This document shows positions 47,205 through 56,281 of a DNA stretch of 56,281 nt, in pieces. Source of the DNA: Planctomycetota bacterium (GTDB lineage: Bacteria; Planctomycetota; Phycisphaerae; UBA1845). The stretch spans positions 1-56,281 of the forward strand of contig BOJX01000008.1 in assembly GCA_016860685.1 (NCBI GenBank). Direction: 5' to 3'. The notes below the pieces were generated by a model that searched no databases, was not told the origin of the DNA, and saw only the letters and a list, made by a program, of their open reading frames with translations. A program made the position numbers and the translations under genes. The first letter of the stretch is position 1, and each line of letters begins with the position of its first letter.

Positions 47205-47561
47205 ATGGCGAGCCACGTAAGAAAGAACGACACGGTGACGGTGATCGCCGGGGCGCACAAGGGGGCGCGTGGGAAGGTTCTGCGGGTGGACGCGCGGAAG
47301 GACGAGGTGGTGGTGGAGGGCGTGAACCTGGTGTACCGCCACGTGCGTCCGACGAAGCGCAACCCGAAGGGCGGGCGGCTGCAGAAAGAGGCGCCGATCC
47401 ACCTGTCGAACGTTCAGCCGGTGGATCCTTCCTCCGGGAAGCCGTCGCGGGTTCGCTTCATGACGAAGACAGATTCCGGCGGGAAGGTGACGGAGAAGCA
47501 GCGTGTGACGGTGGAGAAGCAGTCGGTGCTTCACGTCCTGCGGAAGGTGAAGGGCGCGTAG
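47205..47561 (+). CDS. rplX: 50S ribosomal protein L24
   Basis: VRKNDTVTVIAGAHKGARGKVLRVDARKDEVVVEGVNLVYRHVRPTKRNPKGG. Confidence 0.96.
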   Translation: MASHVRKNDTVTVIAGAHKGARGKVLRVDARKDEVVVEGVNLVYRHVRPTKRNPKGGRLQKEAPIHLSNVQPVDPSSGKPSRVRFMTKTDSGGKVTEKQRVTVEKQSVLHVLRKVKGA

Positions 47562-47583
47562 TCGGCGCGGGAGCAGGTCTTCG

Positions 47584-48129
47584 ATGGCGAGGTTGCTGGA
47601 ACATTATCAATCGAACGTGCGCCCGGTGCTGGCGTCGGACCTTGGGATCAAGAATCCGATGGCGATTCCGCGGCTGAAAAAAGTCGTGGTGTCGATGGGT
47701 CTGGGGCGTGCCGGCGCGGACAAGAAGATCATCGAAGCGGCGGAGCGGGATCTGTCGATGATCACGGGTCAGAAGGCGGTGCGGTGCAAGGCGCGGAAGA
47801 GCGTGTCGAACTTCAAGCTCCGCGAGGGGATGGAGATCGGCGCGATGGTGACGCTGCGCGGGAAGCGGATGTATGAGTTTCTGGACCGGTTGATCAACGC
47901 GGGGATTCCGCGTCTGCGCGACTTCCGGGGTCTGAAGACGAATCTTGACGGTCGTGGGAACTACTCGATGGGGTTGTCGGAGCAGGGGATTTTCTCGGAG
48001 ATCAACCTGGACCAGGTCGAGTACACGCTGGGCATGAACATCACGATGGTGACGACGGCGGGCAACGACGCGCACGGCAGGCGTCTGCTCGAGTTGATGG
48101 GTCTGCCGTTCCGCAAGGCGGAAGGGTAA
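47584..48129 (+). CDS. rplE: 50S ribosomal protein L5
   Basis: IPRLKKVVVSMGLG, ITGQKAVRCKARKSVSNFKLREGMEIGAMVTLRGKRMYEFLDRLI. Confidence 0.97.
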   Translation: MARLLEHYQSNVRPVLASDLGIKNPMAIPRLKKVVVSMGLGRAGADKKIIEAAERDLSMITGQKAVRCKARKSVSNFKLREGMEIGAMVTLRGKRMYEFLDRLINAGIPRLRDFRGLKTNLDGRGNYSMGLSEQGIFSEINLDQVEYTLGMNITMVTTAGNDAHGRRLLELMGLPFRKAEG

Positions 48130-48141
48130 GAGGTTTCCAGC

Positions 48142-48327
48142 ATGGCGACGACGGCCTGGAGGAACAAGGCGAACGCACCGGCGAAATACTCGACTCGGCG
48201 GGTGCGTCGGTGCCAGATGTGCGGGCGTTCGCGGGCGGTGTACCGGAAGTTCAAGCTGTGCCGGCTGTGCTTCCGGCAGTTGGCGCATAAGGGGATGATC
48301 CCCGGGGTGCGGAAGGCGAGCTGGTAG
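48142..48327 (+). CDS. rpsN: 30S ribosomal protein S14, type Z (zinc-binding)
   Basis: 61 aa with [38 protein letters not shown]. Confidence 0.96.
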   Translation: MATTAWRNKANAPAKYSTRRVRRCQMCGRSRAVYRKFKLCRLCFRQLAHKGMIPGVRKASW

Positions 48328-48363
48328 GGGTCGCGCCGCGGGGGCGCGTGAGGAGCGGCGGGA

Positions 48364-48759
48364 ATGCTGACGGATACGATCGCGGACATGCTGACGCGGA
48401 TCCGCAATGCGGTTCGGGTGCGACGTAAGGAAGTGACGGTTTCTGCTTCGAAGCTGAAGCGCGGGGTGGCGGAAGTTCTGCGCCAGGAGGGATACATTCT
48501 GGGGTATGACCAGATTGCGGACGCCCGTCAGGGGCTGCTTCGCATTCACCTGAAGTACGGGGCGCGGGGCGAGAACGTGATCCGCCAGATCGATCGTGTG
48601 TCGAAGCCGGGATGCCGGGTGTATGCGGGAGCGGACGAGATACCGCGGGTGATGGACGGTCTGGGGATTGCGATCGTGTCGACGAACCGCGGGGTGCTCA
48701 GCGATCGGGCGTGCCGGGAGCAGCGGGTGGGAGGCGAAGTGCTCTGCCTGGTGTCGTAG
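48364..48759 (+). CDS. rpsH: 30S ribosomal protein S8
   Basis: TDTIADMLTRIRNAVRVRRKEV, RVYAGADEIPRVMDGLGIAIVSTNRGVLSDRACREQRVGGEVLCLVS. Confidence 0.96.
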   Translation: MLTDTIADMLTRIRNAVRVRRKEVTVSASKLKRGVAEVLRQEGYILGYDQIADARQGLLRIHLKYGARGENVIRQIDRVSKPGCRVYAGADEIPRVMDGLGIAIVSTNRGVLSDRACREQRVGGEVLCLVS

Positions 48760-48849
48760 CGGGGCCGGGGGTTTGCCCGGATCCGCGGTAAGGGACGAAG
48801 CAACGGGGAGTTGCGTGTTGGAGAAGTCGAGCGGCGAGGTAGTCAGGCG

Positions 48850-49443
48850 ATGTCAAGACTAGGCAGCAAACCGGTGGTTTTCCCTTCGTCGGTGACGGTG
48901 AGCGTCAGCGGTCGGAGCGTGTCGGTGAAGGGGAGCAAGGGGACGTTGGCGCTGGACCTGCCGACGGGGACCGAGGTGGACGTGAACGCGGCGGGTCGGC
49001 AGGTGACGGTGCGCCGGGTGGATGATCAGAAGCAGTCGCGTGCGAATCACGGGCTGGCGCGGGCGCTTCTGGCGAACATGGTCACGGGGGTGACGGACGG
49101 TTTCAAGCGGCGGCTTCTGATTTACGGGACGGGATACAACTGCAAGCTGGAGGGCCAGAAGCTGTGCCTGAACATCGGGTACATGGGTCGGAAGACGGCG
49201 TCGGGTGCGCAGTACGAAGTTCCGGTGCCTGAGGGGGTCAAAGTGACGGTCGAGGCGCCTGCGGCGCGCGGCGATAACGAGCCGGCGAAGATTCTCGTGG
49301 AAGGATGCGACAAGGAGCGGGTCGGGCGGTTTGCGTCGGAAGTCCGTGCGTTGCGCAAGGCCGAGCCTTACAAAGGGAAGGGCATCCGGTACGAGGATGA
49401 GGTGGTCAAGCGCAAGCAGGGCAAGGCGGTTACGGGCGGGTAG
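48850..49443 (+). CDS. rplF: 50S ribosomal protein L6
   Basis: MSRLGSKPVVFPSSVTVSVSGRSVSVKGSKGTLALDL, RLLIYGTGYNCKLEGQKLCLNIGY, RKAEPYKGKGIRYEDEVVKRKQGKA. Confidence 0.96.
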   Translation: MSRLGSKPVVFPSSVTVSVSGRSVSVKGSKGTLALDLPTGTEVDVNAAGRQVTVRRVDDQKQSRANHGLARALLANMVTGVTDGFKRRLLIYGTGYNCKLEGQKLCLNIGYMGRKTASGAQYEVPVPEGVKVTVEAPAARGDNEPAKILVEGCDKERVGRFASEVRALRKAEPYKGKGIRYEDEVVKRKQGKAVTGG

Positions 49444-49472
49444 CGGCGACGGCGCCGGGGAACTGAAGGACG

Positions 49473-49841
49473 ATGAACGCACAGAAACTCAAGACGGTAC
49501 GGCGCGAGCGTCGGAAGATCCGCGTTCGCAAGCGAGTGACCGGGACGGTCGAGCGTCCGCGGCTGACGGTGTTCCGCAGTCTGAAGCACATTTACGCCCA
49601 GGTGATCGACGATGGATCCGGGCGGACGCTGTGTGCGGCGAGTTCGCAGTCGAAGGCACTGCGGGGTTCCCTGAAAGACGGGGGAAGCGTGGCGGCGGCG
49701 AAGGAAGTGGGCAAGGCGCTGGCGGCGGCGGCGCTGGCGCAGGGGATCAAGCAGGTATGTTTCGATCGGGCGGGGTATCAGTACCACGGTCGGGTCAAGG
49801 CGCTGGCGGACGCGGCGCGCGAGGGCGGGTTGGCGTTCTGA
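49473..49841 (+). CDS. rplR: 50S ribosomal protein L18
   Basis: [66 protein letters not shown]. Confidence 0.96.
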   Translation: MNAQKLKTVRRERRKIRVRKRVTGTVERPRLTVFRSLKHIYAQVIDDGSGRTLCAASSQSKALRGSLKDGGSVAAAKEVGKALAAAALAQGIKQVCFDRAGYQYHGRVKALADAAREGGLAF

Positions 49842-49939
49842 CGAGCAGAGCGGCGTCATACGAGTTTTCTTCGATCGGGAGGCGCCTCGGCGGCGCTAGA
49901 AGGCAATCGCGGGTGGGAAGCACGGACAGCAGGTGAGAC

Positions 49940-50455
49940 ATGGCGGAAGCGGGTCAGGCACATCGGTCAGGTGAAGGTGGCGTCGAAGGCGGCGTCGAGG
50001 AAAAGGTGGTCCGCGTCTACCGTTGCGCGAAGGTCGTGAAGGGCGGGCGGCGGTTCAGCTTTGCGGCGATGGTGGTGGTGGGGGATCGCCAGGGTCGCGT
50101 GGGGCTGGGGTACCGCAAGAGCACGGAAGTGCCTTCGGCGGTGGAGAAGGCGCGCAAGGCGGCGACGCAGCAGATGATGCGTGTCCGCCTGGTGGGCGGG
50201 ACGATTCCGCACCGGATCGTGGGTCAGGCCGGTGCGAGCCGGGTGGTGCTGATCCCAGCGAGTCCTGGAACGGGCGTTATCGCGGGGGCGAGTGTTCGGG
50301 CGGTGCTGGAGCTTGCGGGGGTCAAGGACGTGCTGACGAAGAGCTACGGTTCGACGAGTCCGAAGAACCTCTGCCGAGCGACGCTGGACGGGTTGTTGCG
50401 GCTGATGAGCCGCGAGCAGGTCGAAGAACTTCGGGGCGTGAAGCTGGCGGGGTAA
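49940..50455 (+). CDS. rpsE: 30S ribosomal protein S5
   Basis: [78 protein letters not shown]. Confidence 0.97.
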   Translation: MAEAGQAHRSGEGGVEGGVEEKVVRVYRCAKVVKGGRRFSFAAMVVVGDRQGRVGLGYRKSTEVPSAVEKARKAATQQMMRVRLVGGTIPHRIVGQAGASRVVLIPASPGTGVIAGASVRAVLELAGVKDVLTKSYGSTSPKNLCRATLDGLLRLMSREQVEELRGVKLAG

Positions 50456-50459
50456 GGAC

Positions 50460-50930
50460 ATGCAGATCGGGGACATCACAAAACGGGCCGGTCGCGGCGC
50501 GAAGCGCAAGCGGCTGGGGCGTGGTCCGGGCAGCGGACTGGGTAAGACCGCGGGGCGCGGACACAAGGGCGCCGGGTCTCGGGCGGGATGGAAGATGCGC
50601 GGACTGGCCGAGGGCGGGGCGATTCCGACGCACCGGAGGTTTCCGAAGCGAGGATTCAGCAACGCGAAGTTCCGCGTCGAGTACACGGTGGTGAACGTGG
50701 CGACGCTGGAGGCGCGGTATGAGAGCGGAGCGACGGTGACGCCGGAGTCGCTGCGGGACAGCGGTCTGGTGGGTCACCTTCGGAACCCGATCAAGATTCT
50801 GGGATTCGGCGAGTTGAAGAAGAAGTTGACGGTTGAGGCGGCGAAGTTCAGCAAGTCGGCTGAGCAGAAGATCACGTCGGCGGGCGGGACCGTGAAGGTT
50901 GTCGCCCGGTCGGTCGGGGACCACGGGTGA
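50460..50930 (+). CDS. rplO: 50S ribosomal protein L15
   Basis: GAKRKRLGRGPGSGLGKTAGRGHKGAGSRAG, IPTHRRFPKRGFSNAKFRVEYTVVNV. Confidence 0.95.
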   Translation: MQIGDITKRAGRGAKRKRLGRGPGSGLGKTAGRGHKGAGSRAGWKMRGLAEGGAIPTHRRFPKRGFSNAKFRVEYTVVNVATLEARYESGATVTPESLRDSGLVGHLRNPIKILGFGELKKKLTVEAAKFSKSAEQKITSAGGTVKVVARSVGDHG

Positions 50931-52297
50931 ACATTCTTCGGGCATTTTTGAACGTATTGAAGATTCCGGAGCTGCGGAACAAGCTGCTCTTCACGGTGGG
51001 GCTTTTGATGCTCTACCGGGTGGGTTTTGTGATTCCGGTTCCCGGGGTTGATCAGCAGGCGATGTCGGCGGGGATGGGGGCGCTCGGGGGGCTGGCGGAG
51101 TATTTCCAGCTTTTCACGGGGGGGAACCTGTCGCAGAGCACGATCTTCGGTCTGGGGATCATGCCGTATATTTCGGCGTCGATCATTTTCCAGCTTCTGA
51201 TGCAGTTCGTTCCGGCGCTGGAAAAGCTGTCCAAGGAAGGGCAGTCCGGGATGCGGAAGATCAACGAGTACCAGCGTTACGCGACGGTGGCGCTGTGTTT
51301 GTTTCAGGCGCTGCTGTGGATGCGGTATCTGGCGTCGCAGAATTTCATCTACCCGGCGTTTCAGGGGATGTTCTTCGGCATGTCGTTCACGTACATGCTG
51401 ATGTCGATCGTCGCGCTGACGAGCGGGACGATGCTCCTGATGTGGCTGGGCGAGCAGATTGATGAATACGGGATCGGGAACGGGATTTCGCTGATCATCA
51501 TGGCGGGGATCGTGTCGCGGATGCCGACGGCGCTGGCATTCGTGTGGAACAACGCGACGCCGCAGATCGGCGGGGCGGACGACACGAAGATGGATCCGCT
51601 GAAGATTCTTTTCCTGGTGGTGGCGTTCGTGGCGGTGGTGGCGGGGTCGATCCTGATCACGCAGGGGCAGCGGCGGATTCCGATCCAGCAGGCGAAGCAG
51701 ACGCGCGGGCGGCGGGTTTTCGGCGGTCAGCGTCAGTATCTGCCGCTGCGGGTGAACCACGGCGGCGTGATGCCGATCATTTTCGCCAGCACGCTGCTGA
51801 TTTTTCCGTCGATGTTGTTCAGCGGGCTGGCGCAGGCGACGGGGTGGGGGGTTTTTGCGAGCTTGGCGAACTGGTTCGGGGGCAGCGAGTTTCCGTACAT
51901 TGTGACGTATGTGGCGCTGGTGTACTTTTTCGCGTATTTCTGGACGAGCGTTCAGTTCCGTCCGAAGGACATGGCGAACAATCTGCGGGACGGCGGGAGC
52001 TTTATTCCGGGTCTTCGTCCGGGGAAGCGGACGGCGGATTACCTGGACAAGGTGATGGCGCGGATCACGTACGTCGGGGCGGGTTTTCTGGCGTTGATTG
52101 CGTTGATTCCGACGATCATTGCGGCCCAGTTGAAGGTTCCGTTTCTGGTGTCGGCGTTTCTGGGCGGGACGGGTCTGCTGATCGTGGTGAGCGTGGCGCT
52201 GGACCTGGTGCAGCGGATCGAGGCGAACCTGATCATGCGAAATTACCCGGGGTTTCTCGGGGGCGCCGGGGCGATCCGGGGCGAGCGCGATACCTAG
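50927..52297 (+). CDS. secY: Preprotein translocase subunit SecY
   Basis: PELRNKLLFTVGLLMLYRVGFVIPVPGVD, GIMPYISASIIFQLL, RVNHGGVMPIIFASTLLIFP, NLRDGGSFIPGLRPGKRTADYLD; GTG start overlaps the rplO stop (GTGA). Confidence 0.97.
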   Translation: MNILRAFLNVLKIPELRNKLLFTVGLLMLYRVGFVIPVPGVDQQAMSAGMGALGGLAEYFQLFTGGNLSQSTIFGLGIMPYISASIIFQLLMQFVPALEKLSKEGQSGMRKINEYQRYATVALCLFQALLWMRYLASQNFIYPAFQGMFFGMSFTYMLMSIVALTSGTMLLMWLGEQIDEYGIGNGISLIIMAGIVSRMPTALAFVWNNATPQIGGADDTKMDPLKILFLVVAFVAVVAGSILITQGQRRIPIQQAKQTRGRRVFGGQRQYLPLRVNHGGVMPIIFASTLLIFPSMLFSGLAQATGWGVFASLANWFGGSEFPYIVTYVALVYFFAYFWTSVQFRPKDMANNLRDGGSFIPGLRPGKRTADYLDKVMARITYVGAGFLALIALIPTIIAAQLKVPFLVSAFLGGTGLLIVVSVALDLVQRIEANLIMRNYPGFLGGAGAIRGERDT

Positions 52298-52379
52298 CGA
52301 AGGCGGCGACGGAGTGGACCGGCAGTCGGGCACGGCGGTGGGGAGTGATTGGCGTTCCAGCGCCCGGGAAAGCGGGGAG

Positions 52380-53186
52380 ATGGGACGTCGCGGAATCATT
52401 CTCAAGAGCGACCGCGAGCTGGAGTTGATGCGGCGTGCGGGTTTGCTGGTGAACCGCGTGCTGAATGAAGTGCGACGGGCGACGAAGCCTGGCGTTTCGA
52501 CGGCGGACCTGAACGACCTTGCGGAAATGATGATCCGGGATGCGGGTGCGAAACCGCTGTTTAAGGGCGTGGTGAACAAGGAGGCGCGGTTTCCGTTTCC
52601 GGCGGCGCTATGTACGAGCGTGAACGAGCAGGTGGTTCACGGGATTCCGAACCAGCGGCCGCTGTGCGAGGGCGACATTGTCAGTGTGGACTGCGGGGTG
52701 CAGCTCGAGGGGTATTGCGGAGACGCGGCGCTGACGATTGCGGTGGGGGAGGTGAGCGACGAGGTGCGGCGTCTGCTGGAGACGGCGCACGGGGCGCTGA
52801 AGCTGGCGATCGCGGAGATCCGTCCGGGGCGGACGTGGGGTGAGATTGCGCGGCTGCTTCAGAGGCACGTTGAGTCGCAGAAGATGGGGGTGGTGCGGGA
52901 CTTCGTCGGTCACGGAATCGGACGGAGCATGCACGAGGAGCCGAAGGTTCCGAATTACTGGGACCGGAAGCGGAAGGAGATGGATTTCAAGCTGGTTCCG
53001 CGGCTGGTGATCGCGGTGGAGCCGATGGTGAACCTCGGGACGCACGAGGTGACGTATGCGGACGGGGACCGGTGGACGGTGCGGACGAAGGACGGGCGTC
53101 CGGCGGCGCATTTCGAGCACACGATCGCGGTGACGGAGGACGGGTGTCGGGTGCTGACGCTGGGCGAGGACGGATCGGGCTGGTAG
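52380..53186 (+). CDS. map: Type I methionine aminopeptidase
   Basis: IILKSDRELELMRRAGLLV, FPFPAALCTSVNEQVVHGIPN, DIVSVDCGVQLEGYCGDAALT, VVRDFVGHGIGRSMHEEPKVPNY, FEHTIAVTEDG. Confidence 0.95.
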   Translation: MGRRGIILKSDRELELMRRAGLLVNRVLNEVRRATKPGVSTADLNDLAEMMIRDAGAKPLFKGVVNKEARFPFPAALCTSVNEQVVHGIPNQRPLCEGDIVSVDCGVQLEGYCGDAALTIAVGEVSDEVRRLLETAHGALKLAIAEIRPGRTWGEIARLLQRHVESQKMGVVRDFVGHGIGRSMHEEPKVPNYWDRKRKEMDFKLVPRLVIAVEPMVNLGTHEVTYADGDRWTVRTKDGRPAAHFEHTIAVTEDGCRVLTLGEDGSGW

Positions 53187-53209
53187 CGTCGGACGGGAGG
53201 TGAGGTCGG

Positions 53210-53323
53210 ATGAAAGTGCGTGCGAGCGTTCGGCGCATCTGCGAGAACTGCAAGGTGATCAAGCGGCGTGGGGTGGTTCGTGTGATCTGCACGAACCCGA
53301 GGCATAAGCAGCGTCAGGGCTGA
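53210..53323 (+). CDS. rpmJ: 50S ribosomal protein L36 (zinc-binding form); absent from the ORF track because of length
   Basis: Manual translation: [37 protein letters not shown] (37 aa; C-x2-C, C, H pattern). Confidence 0.95.
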   Translation: MKVRASVRRICENCKVIKRRGVVRVICTNPRHKQRQG

Positions 53324-53338
53324 TCAAGGGAGGCAAGC

Positions 53339-53728
53339 GTGCCGCGTATTTCGGGCGTTGACATTCCGGCGGAGAAGCGGATCGAGTATTCGCTTCAGTA
53401 CATTTACGGCGTGGGGCATCATACCGCGAAGCAGGTTCTGAAGGAGGCGGGGGTCGACCCTGCGCGCAAGGCGAAGGATCTGACGGAAGACGACGTTTCG
53501 CGGATCGCGGGCATTCTCGACCGTGATTACCAGGTGGAAGGCCAGTTGCGTCGGGCGGTGCAGTCGAACATCGGGCGGTTGCGGGACATCCGCTGCTACC
53601 GGGGTCTGCGTCATCGTGCGGGTCTTCCGGTTCGGGGTCAGCGGACGCGGACGAACGCGCGGACGCGGAAGGGTCCGCGGAAGACGGTGGCCGGGAAGAA
53701 GGGCGTGAAGGAGCTGGGTCGTGGCTAA
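53339..53728 (+). CDS. rpsM: 30S ribosomal protein S13
   Basis: [68 protein letters not shown] start. Confidence 0.97.
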   Translation: MPRISGVDIPAEKRIEYSLQYIYGVGHHTAKQVLKEAGVDPARKAKDLTEDDVSRIAGILDRDYQVEGQLRRAVQSNIGRLRDIRCYRGLRHRAGLPVRGQRTRTNARTRKGPRKTVAGKKGVKELGRG

Positions 53729-54107
53729 GCGTGCAGGCGGGAAGAAGAAGGTCCGGCGCAGCGTTTCGCGCGGGGTGGCGTACGTGAAGGCGACGTTCAA
53801 CAACACGATCGTGACGATCACGGACGTGTCGGGCGAGGTGTTGTGCTGGTCGTCGGCGGGGACGGTGGGCTTCAAGGGCACGCGGAAGAGCACGCCTTTT
53901 GCGGCGCAGCGTGCGGCGGAGCGTGCGGCGCACGCGGCGCGGAAATTCGGGATGTCGGAAGTGGAGGTGAAGGTGAAGGGGCCCGGCAGCGGGCGTGAGT
54001 CGGCGATCACGGCGATGCAAAGCTCGGGATTGCGGATTCAGTCGATCGAAGACGTGACGCCACTGCCGCATAACGGGTGCCGCCCGAGGAAGCGGCGGCG
54101 GGTGTAG
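53721..54107 (+). CDS. rpsK: 30S ribosomal protein S11
   Basis: [63 protein letters not shown]. Confidence 0.97.
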   Translation: MAKRAGGKKKVRRSVSRGVAYVKATFNNTIVTITDVSGEVLCWSSAGTVGFKGTRKSTPFAAQRAAERAAHAARKFGMSEVEVKVKGPGSGRESAITAMQSSGLRIQSIEDVTPLPHNGCRPRKRRRV

Positions 54108-54204
54108 GTGTTGAGGGAGGAACGGCAAGGGGCGTTTCTGCGACGACCTTGGTGACTGGCGTAAGCGGGAGAGCGGCAGGGCGGCGATCGAGCGCGGGAG
54201 AACG

Positions 54205-54834
54205 ATGGCACGATACATTGGACCAGTATGTCGGCTTTGTCGGCGCGAGGGCATCAAGCTGATGCTCAAGGGCGTGCGTTGCGAGACGGCGAAGTGCGCG
54301 ATGGAGAAGCAGTGGCGGAACAAGCCGCCGGGGATGCACGCGTGGCGGCGGCGTGCGGCGGGGAACTACGGGGTCCGCCTGCGCGAGAAGCAGAAGGTAA
54401 AGCGGTATTACGGCGTGCTGGAGAAGCAGTTCACGATCTACTTCAGCATGGCGGAGAAGGGCAAGACGAACACAGGCGAGATGCTCCTGTCGCTGCTGGA
54501 GCGCCGGCTGGACAACGTGGTGTGGAAGCTGGGTTTCGCGGCGTCGCACAAGGCGTCACGGCAACTGGTGACGCACGGTCACGTGTACGTCAACGGTCGG
54601 CGGGTGAACCGCCCGAGCTATCTGGTGCGTGCGGGGGACAAGATCAGCGTGAAGCCCAGCGAGCGGAGCCGTCAGCTTGTGACGCGGACGCTGGGGGACG
54701 GCGTTCCGTCGATGCAGGCGTGGCTGCAACTGGACGCGGGCAATCTTGAGGGCACGGTCGTGGCGCTTCCGACGCGCGAGGACGTGCAGATTCCGGTGGA
54801 AGACCAGCTCATCATCGAGTTCTGCAGCCGGTAG
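54205..54834 (+). CDS. rpsD: 30S ribosomal protein S4
   Basis: MARYIGPVCRLCRREGIKLMLKG, YGVRLREKQKVKRYYGVLEKQF, LLERRLDNVVWKLGFAASHKASRQLVTHGHVYVNGRRVN. Confidence 0.97.
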   Translation: MARYIGPVCRLCRREGIKLMLKGVRCETAKCAMEKQWRNKPPGMHAWRRRAAGNYGVRLREKQKVKRYYGVLEKQFTIYFSMAEKGKTNTGEMLLSLLERRLDNVVWKLGFAASHKASRQLVTHGHVYVNGRRVNRPSYLVRAGDKISVKPSERSRQLVTRTLGDGVPSMQAWLQLDAGNLEGTVVALPTREDVQIPVEDQLIIEFCSR

Positions 54835-54918
54835 TCTTCCCGGCCGGAAAGAGGCGGGGTCGCGGTTGCAAGCCGCGGTCGCCGGGGGACGACAGGGGTA
54901 CACAGGAGGTCCGGACCG

Positions 54919-56019
54919 ATGCGAATCAGGTGGCGCGGGTTTGAGCTGCCGACGCGGTTGACCAAGGATGAGGCGGTCAGCACCCAGACTTACGGGAAAT
55001 TCCTGATCGAACCCTTCGAGCGCGGGTTCGGGACGACGATCGGGAACTCGATCCGTCGGGTGCTGCTTTCGAGCCTTGAGGGAGCGGCGGTGCGCAGCGT
55101 GCGCATCGAAGGGGCGTCGCACGAGTTCACGAGCCTTGAAGGCGTTCTGGAGGACGTGACCGAGATCGTGCTGAACGTCAAGCGTCTGGTGATCAAGGCG
55201 GATCTTGGCGAGGAGGTCAAGACGCTGCGGGTGTCGCGCAGCACGGCGGGCGAAGTCCGGGCGAAGGACATCGAGCCGGAGACGGGCATCGAGATCGTGA
55301 ATCCGGATCACCTGCTTTGCACGCTGACCGCGAACGTCAACTTCCGGATGGAGCTGAAGGTGGGGATGGGCCGCGGTTACGTGACGGCCGAGGAAAACCG
55401 CGGCGTGGATCCGGAACTGGGGGCGATCCCGGTGGACTCGATCTACTCCCCGGTGTTGCGTGTGCGCTATCGTCCGGAGGACACGCGCGTGGGGCAGTTG
55501 ACGAACTACGACCGGCTGGTGCTGGAAATCTGGACCCGGGGGACGACGACGCCGGACGACGCGATCGTGGAGGCGGCGAAGATTCTGCGCAAGCACCTGA
55601 ACCCCTTTGTGCAGTATGCGGACCCGGGTTCGGAGTCGATCAGCGCGATGCGTCGGGCGATCGTCGGGGCGGACGGCGGCGGGTCGGAGCTTCAGGAGCT
55701 GCTGGCGAGGCCGATATCGGCGCTGGAGCTTTCGGCGCGGTCGGGGAACTGTCTCGACTCGGCGCGGATCACGACCATCGGTCAGCTCGTTCAGATGGCG
55801 GAGACGGACCTGCTGAACCTTCGCAGCTTCGGGAAGACGTCGCTGACGGAGGTCAAGAAACGGCTTGCCGAGCTGGGTTTGACGCTGGGGATGAAGCTGG
55901 GTGGGGCGGAGCCGGCGCCGGCGGCGGCGAGCGCGGGATCGGGCTTTACCGAGCCGATCATGAGCCGGTTGCCGACGGCACATATGCCGCTGCGGGACAT
56001 GACGATGACGGAAGGGTAA
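54919..56019 (+). CDS. rpoA: DNA-directed RNA polymerase subunit alpha
   Basis: KFLIEPFERGFGTTIGNSIRRVLLSSLEGAAV, SARSGNCLDSARITTIGQLVQMAETDLLNLRSFGKTSLTEVKKRLAELGLTLGM (alpha-CTD). Confidence 0.97.
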   Translation: MRIRWRGFELPTRLTKDEAVSTQTYGKFLIEPFERGFGTTIGNSIRRVLLSSLEGAAVRSVRIEGASHEFTSLEGVLEDVTEIVLNVKRLVIKADLGEEVKTLRVSRSTAGEVRAKDIEPETGIEIVNPDHLLCTLTANVNFRMELKVGMGRGYVTAEENRGVDPELGAIPVDSIYSPVLRVRYRPEDTRVGQLTNYDRLVLEIWTRGTTTPDDAIVEAAKILRKHLNPFVQYADPGSESISAMRRAIVGADGGGSELQELLARPISALELSARSGNCLDSARITTIGQLVQMAETDLLNLRSFGKTSLTEVKKRLAELGLTLGMKLGGAEPAPAAASAGSGFTEPIMSRLPTAHMPLRDMTMTEG

Positions 56020-56119
56020 TCCTGGGAGAGCGGGTCGGGACAGGTTGGATTTCGGATGCGAGAGTTCGGATGTGAATTCCGGTGTGGCGGGAAAAGTCTG
56101 GAATCATACCGCTGGAATT

Positions 56120-56180
56120 CGCTTCCTGACTTCTGACCTTGCTTCGCAACGTCAAGGTCAGGCGTGGGCGGGCGGTTGAA
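56120..56180. repeat. Hairpin-containing intergenic repeat, copy B
   Basis: cgcttcctgac box; perfect 9-bp stem ctgaccttg (56133-56141) / caaggtcag (56153-56161). Confidence 0.65.
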
Positions 56181-56196
56181 AGGGAGTGTGAAAGAA

Positions 56197-56256
56197 CGCT
56201 TCCTTACCCTTGACATCGCGGCGCGACGTCAAGGGCGGGTGAGTGCGGTTCGATAG
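56197..56256. repeat. Hairpin-containing intergenic repeat, copy C (possible rpoA-distal terminator)
   Basis: cgcttccttac box; 13-bp stem with one mismatch cccttgacatcgc (56207-56219) / gcgacgtcaaggg (56223-56235), loop ggc; 3' box gcggttcg. Confidence 0.65.
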
Positions 56257-56281
56257 GGGCCGGGGTAAAGTCGGAAGGCAC

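Noticed and set aside
50774-52579. 601-aa minus-strand ORF
   Set aside because: Antisense to secY; shadow ORF with no recognisable domain.

Overview
GC-rich bacterial chromosomal window that looks planctomycete-like; lineage is inferred from protein style and gene order only, with no search run. Left part (about 1-40.7 kb): a mosaic of housekeeping and accessory genes. These include a TPR lipoprotein, xylulokinase, a transglutaminase-like protein, sdhB without adjacent sdhA/C, a DUF2961/GH172-like protein, a divergent nucleotide-sugar dehydrogenase and DegT aminotransferase, a vWA-type membrane protein, a PHB-depolymerase-like esterase, a TadG-like protein, an RlmI-like methyltransferase, VanZ, ParA, panB, a DUF151 protein, an L-arabinokinase-like GHMP protein, STAS, a GT-C-like membrane protein, nadB, recQ, priA, an HhH-GPD glycosylase, a RedB-like thiol protein overlapping a hybrid histidine kinase, an S8 protease and an adenine DNA methyltransferase. 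Right part (about 41.2-56.0 kb): a contiguous S10-spc-alpha ribosomal protein cluster from rpsJ to rpoA, including secY, map and an rpmJ too short for the ORF track. rpmD, adk, infA and rplQ are not at their usual positions. Most interesting leads: (i) the RedB-like/hybrid kinase pair with ATGA overlap and a His-containing membrane sensor; (ii) a bacterial GHMP protein with plant L-arabinokinase-like motifs but altered P-loop-like and sugar-site residues; (iii) a family of intergenic hairpin repeats with a CGCTTCCTnAC box, two of them in tandem just after rpoA; (iv) a perfect hairpin next to the rplC ribosome-binding site. No rRNA, tRNA, CRISPR array or transposase was recognised.
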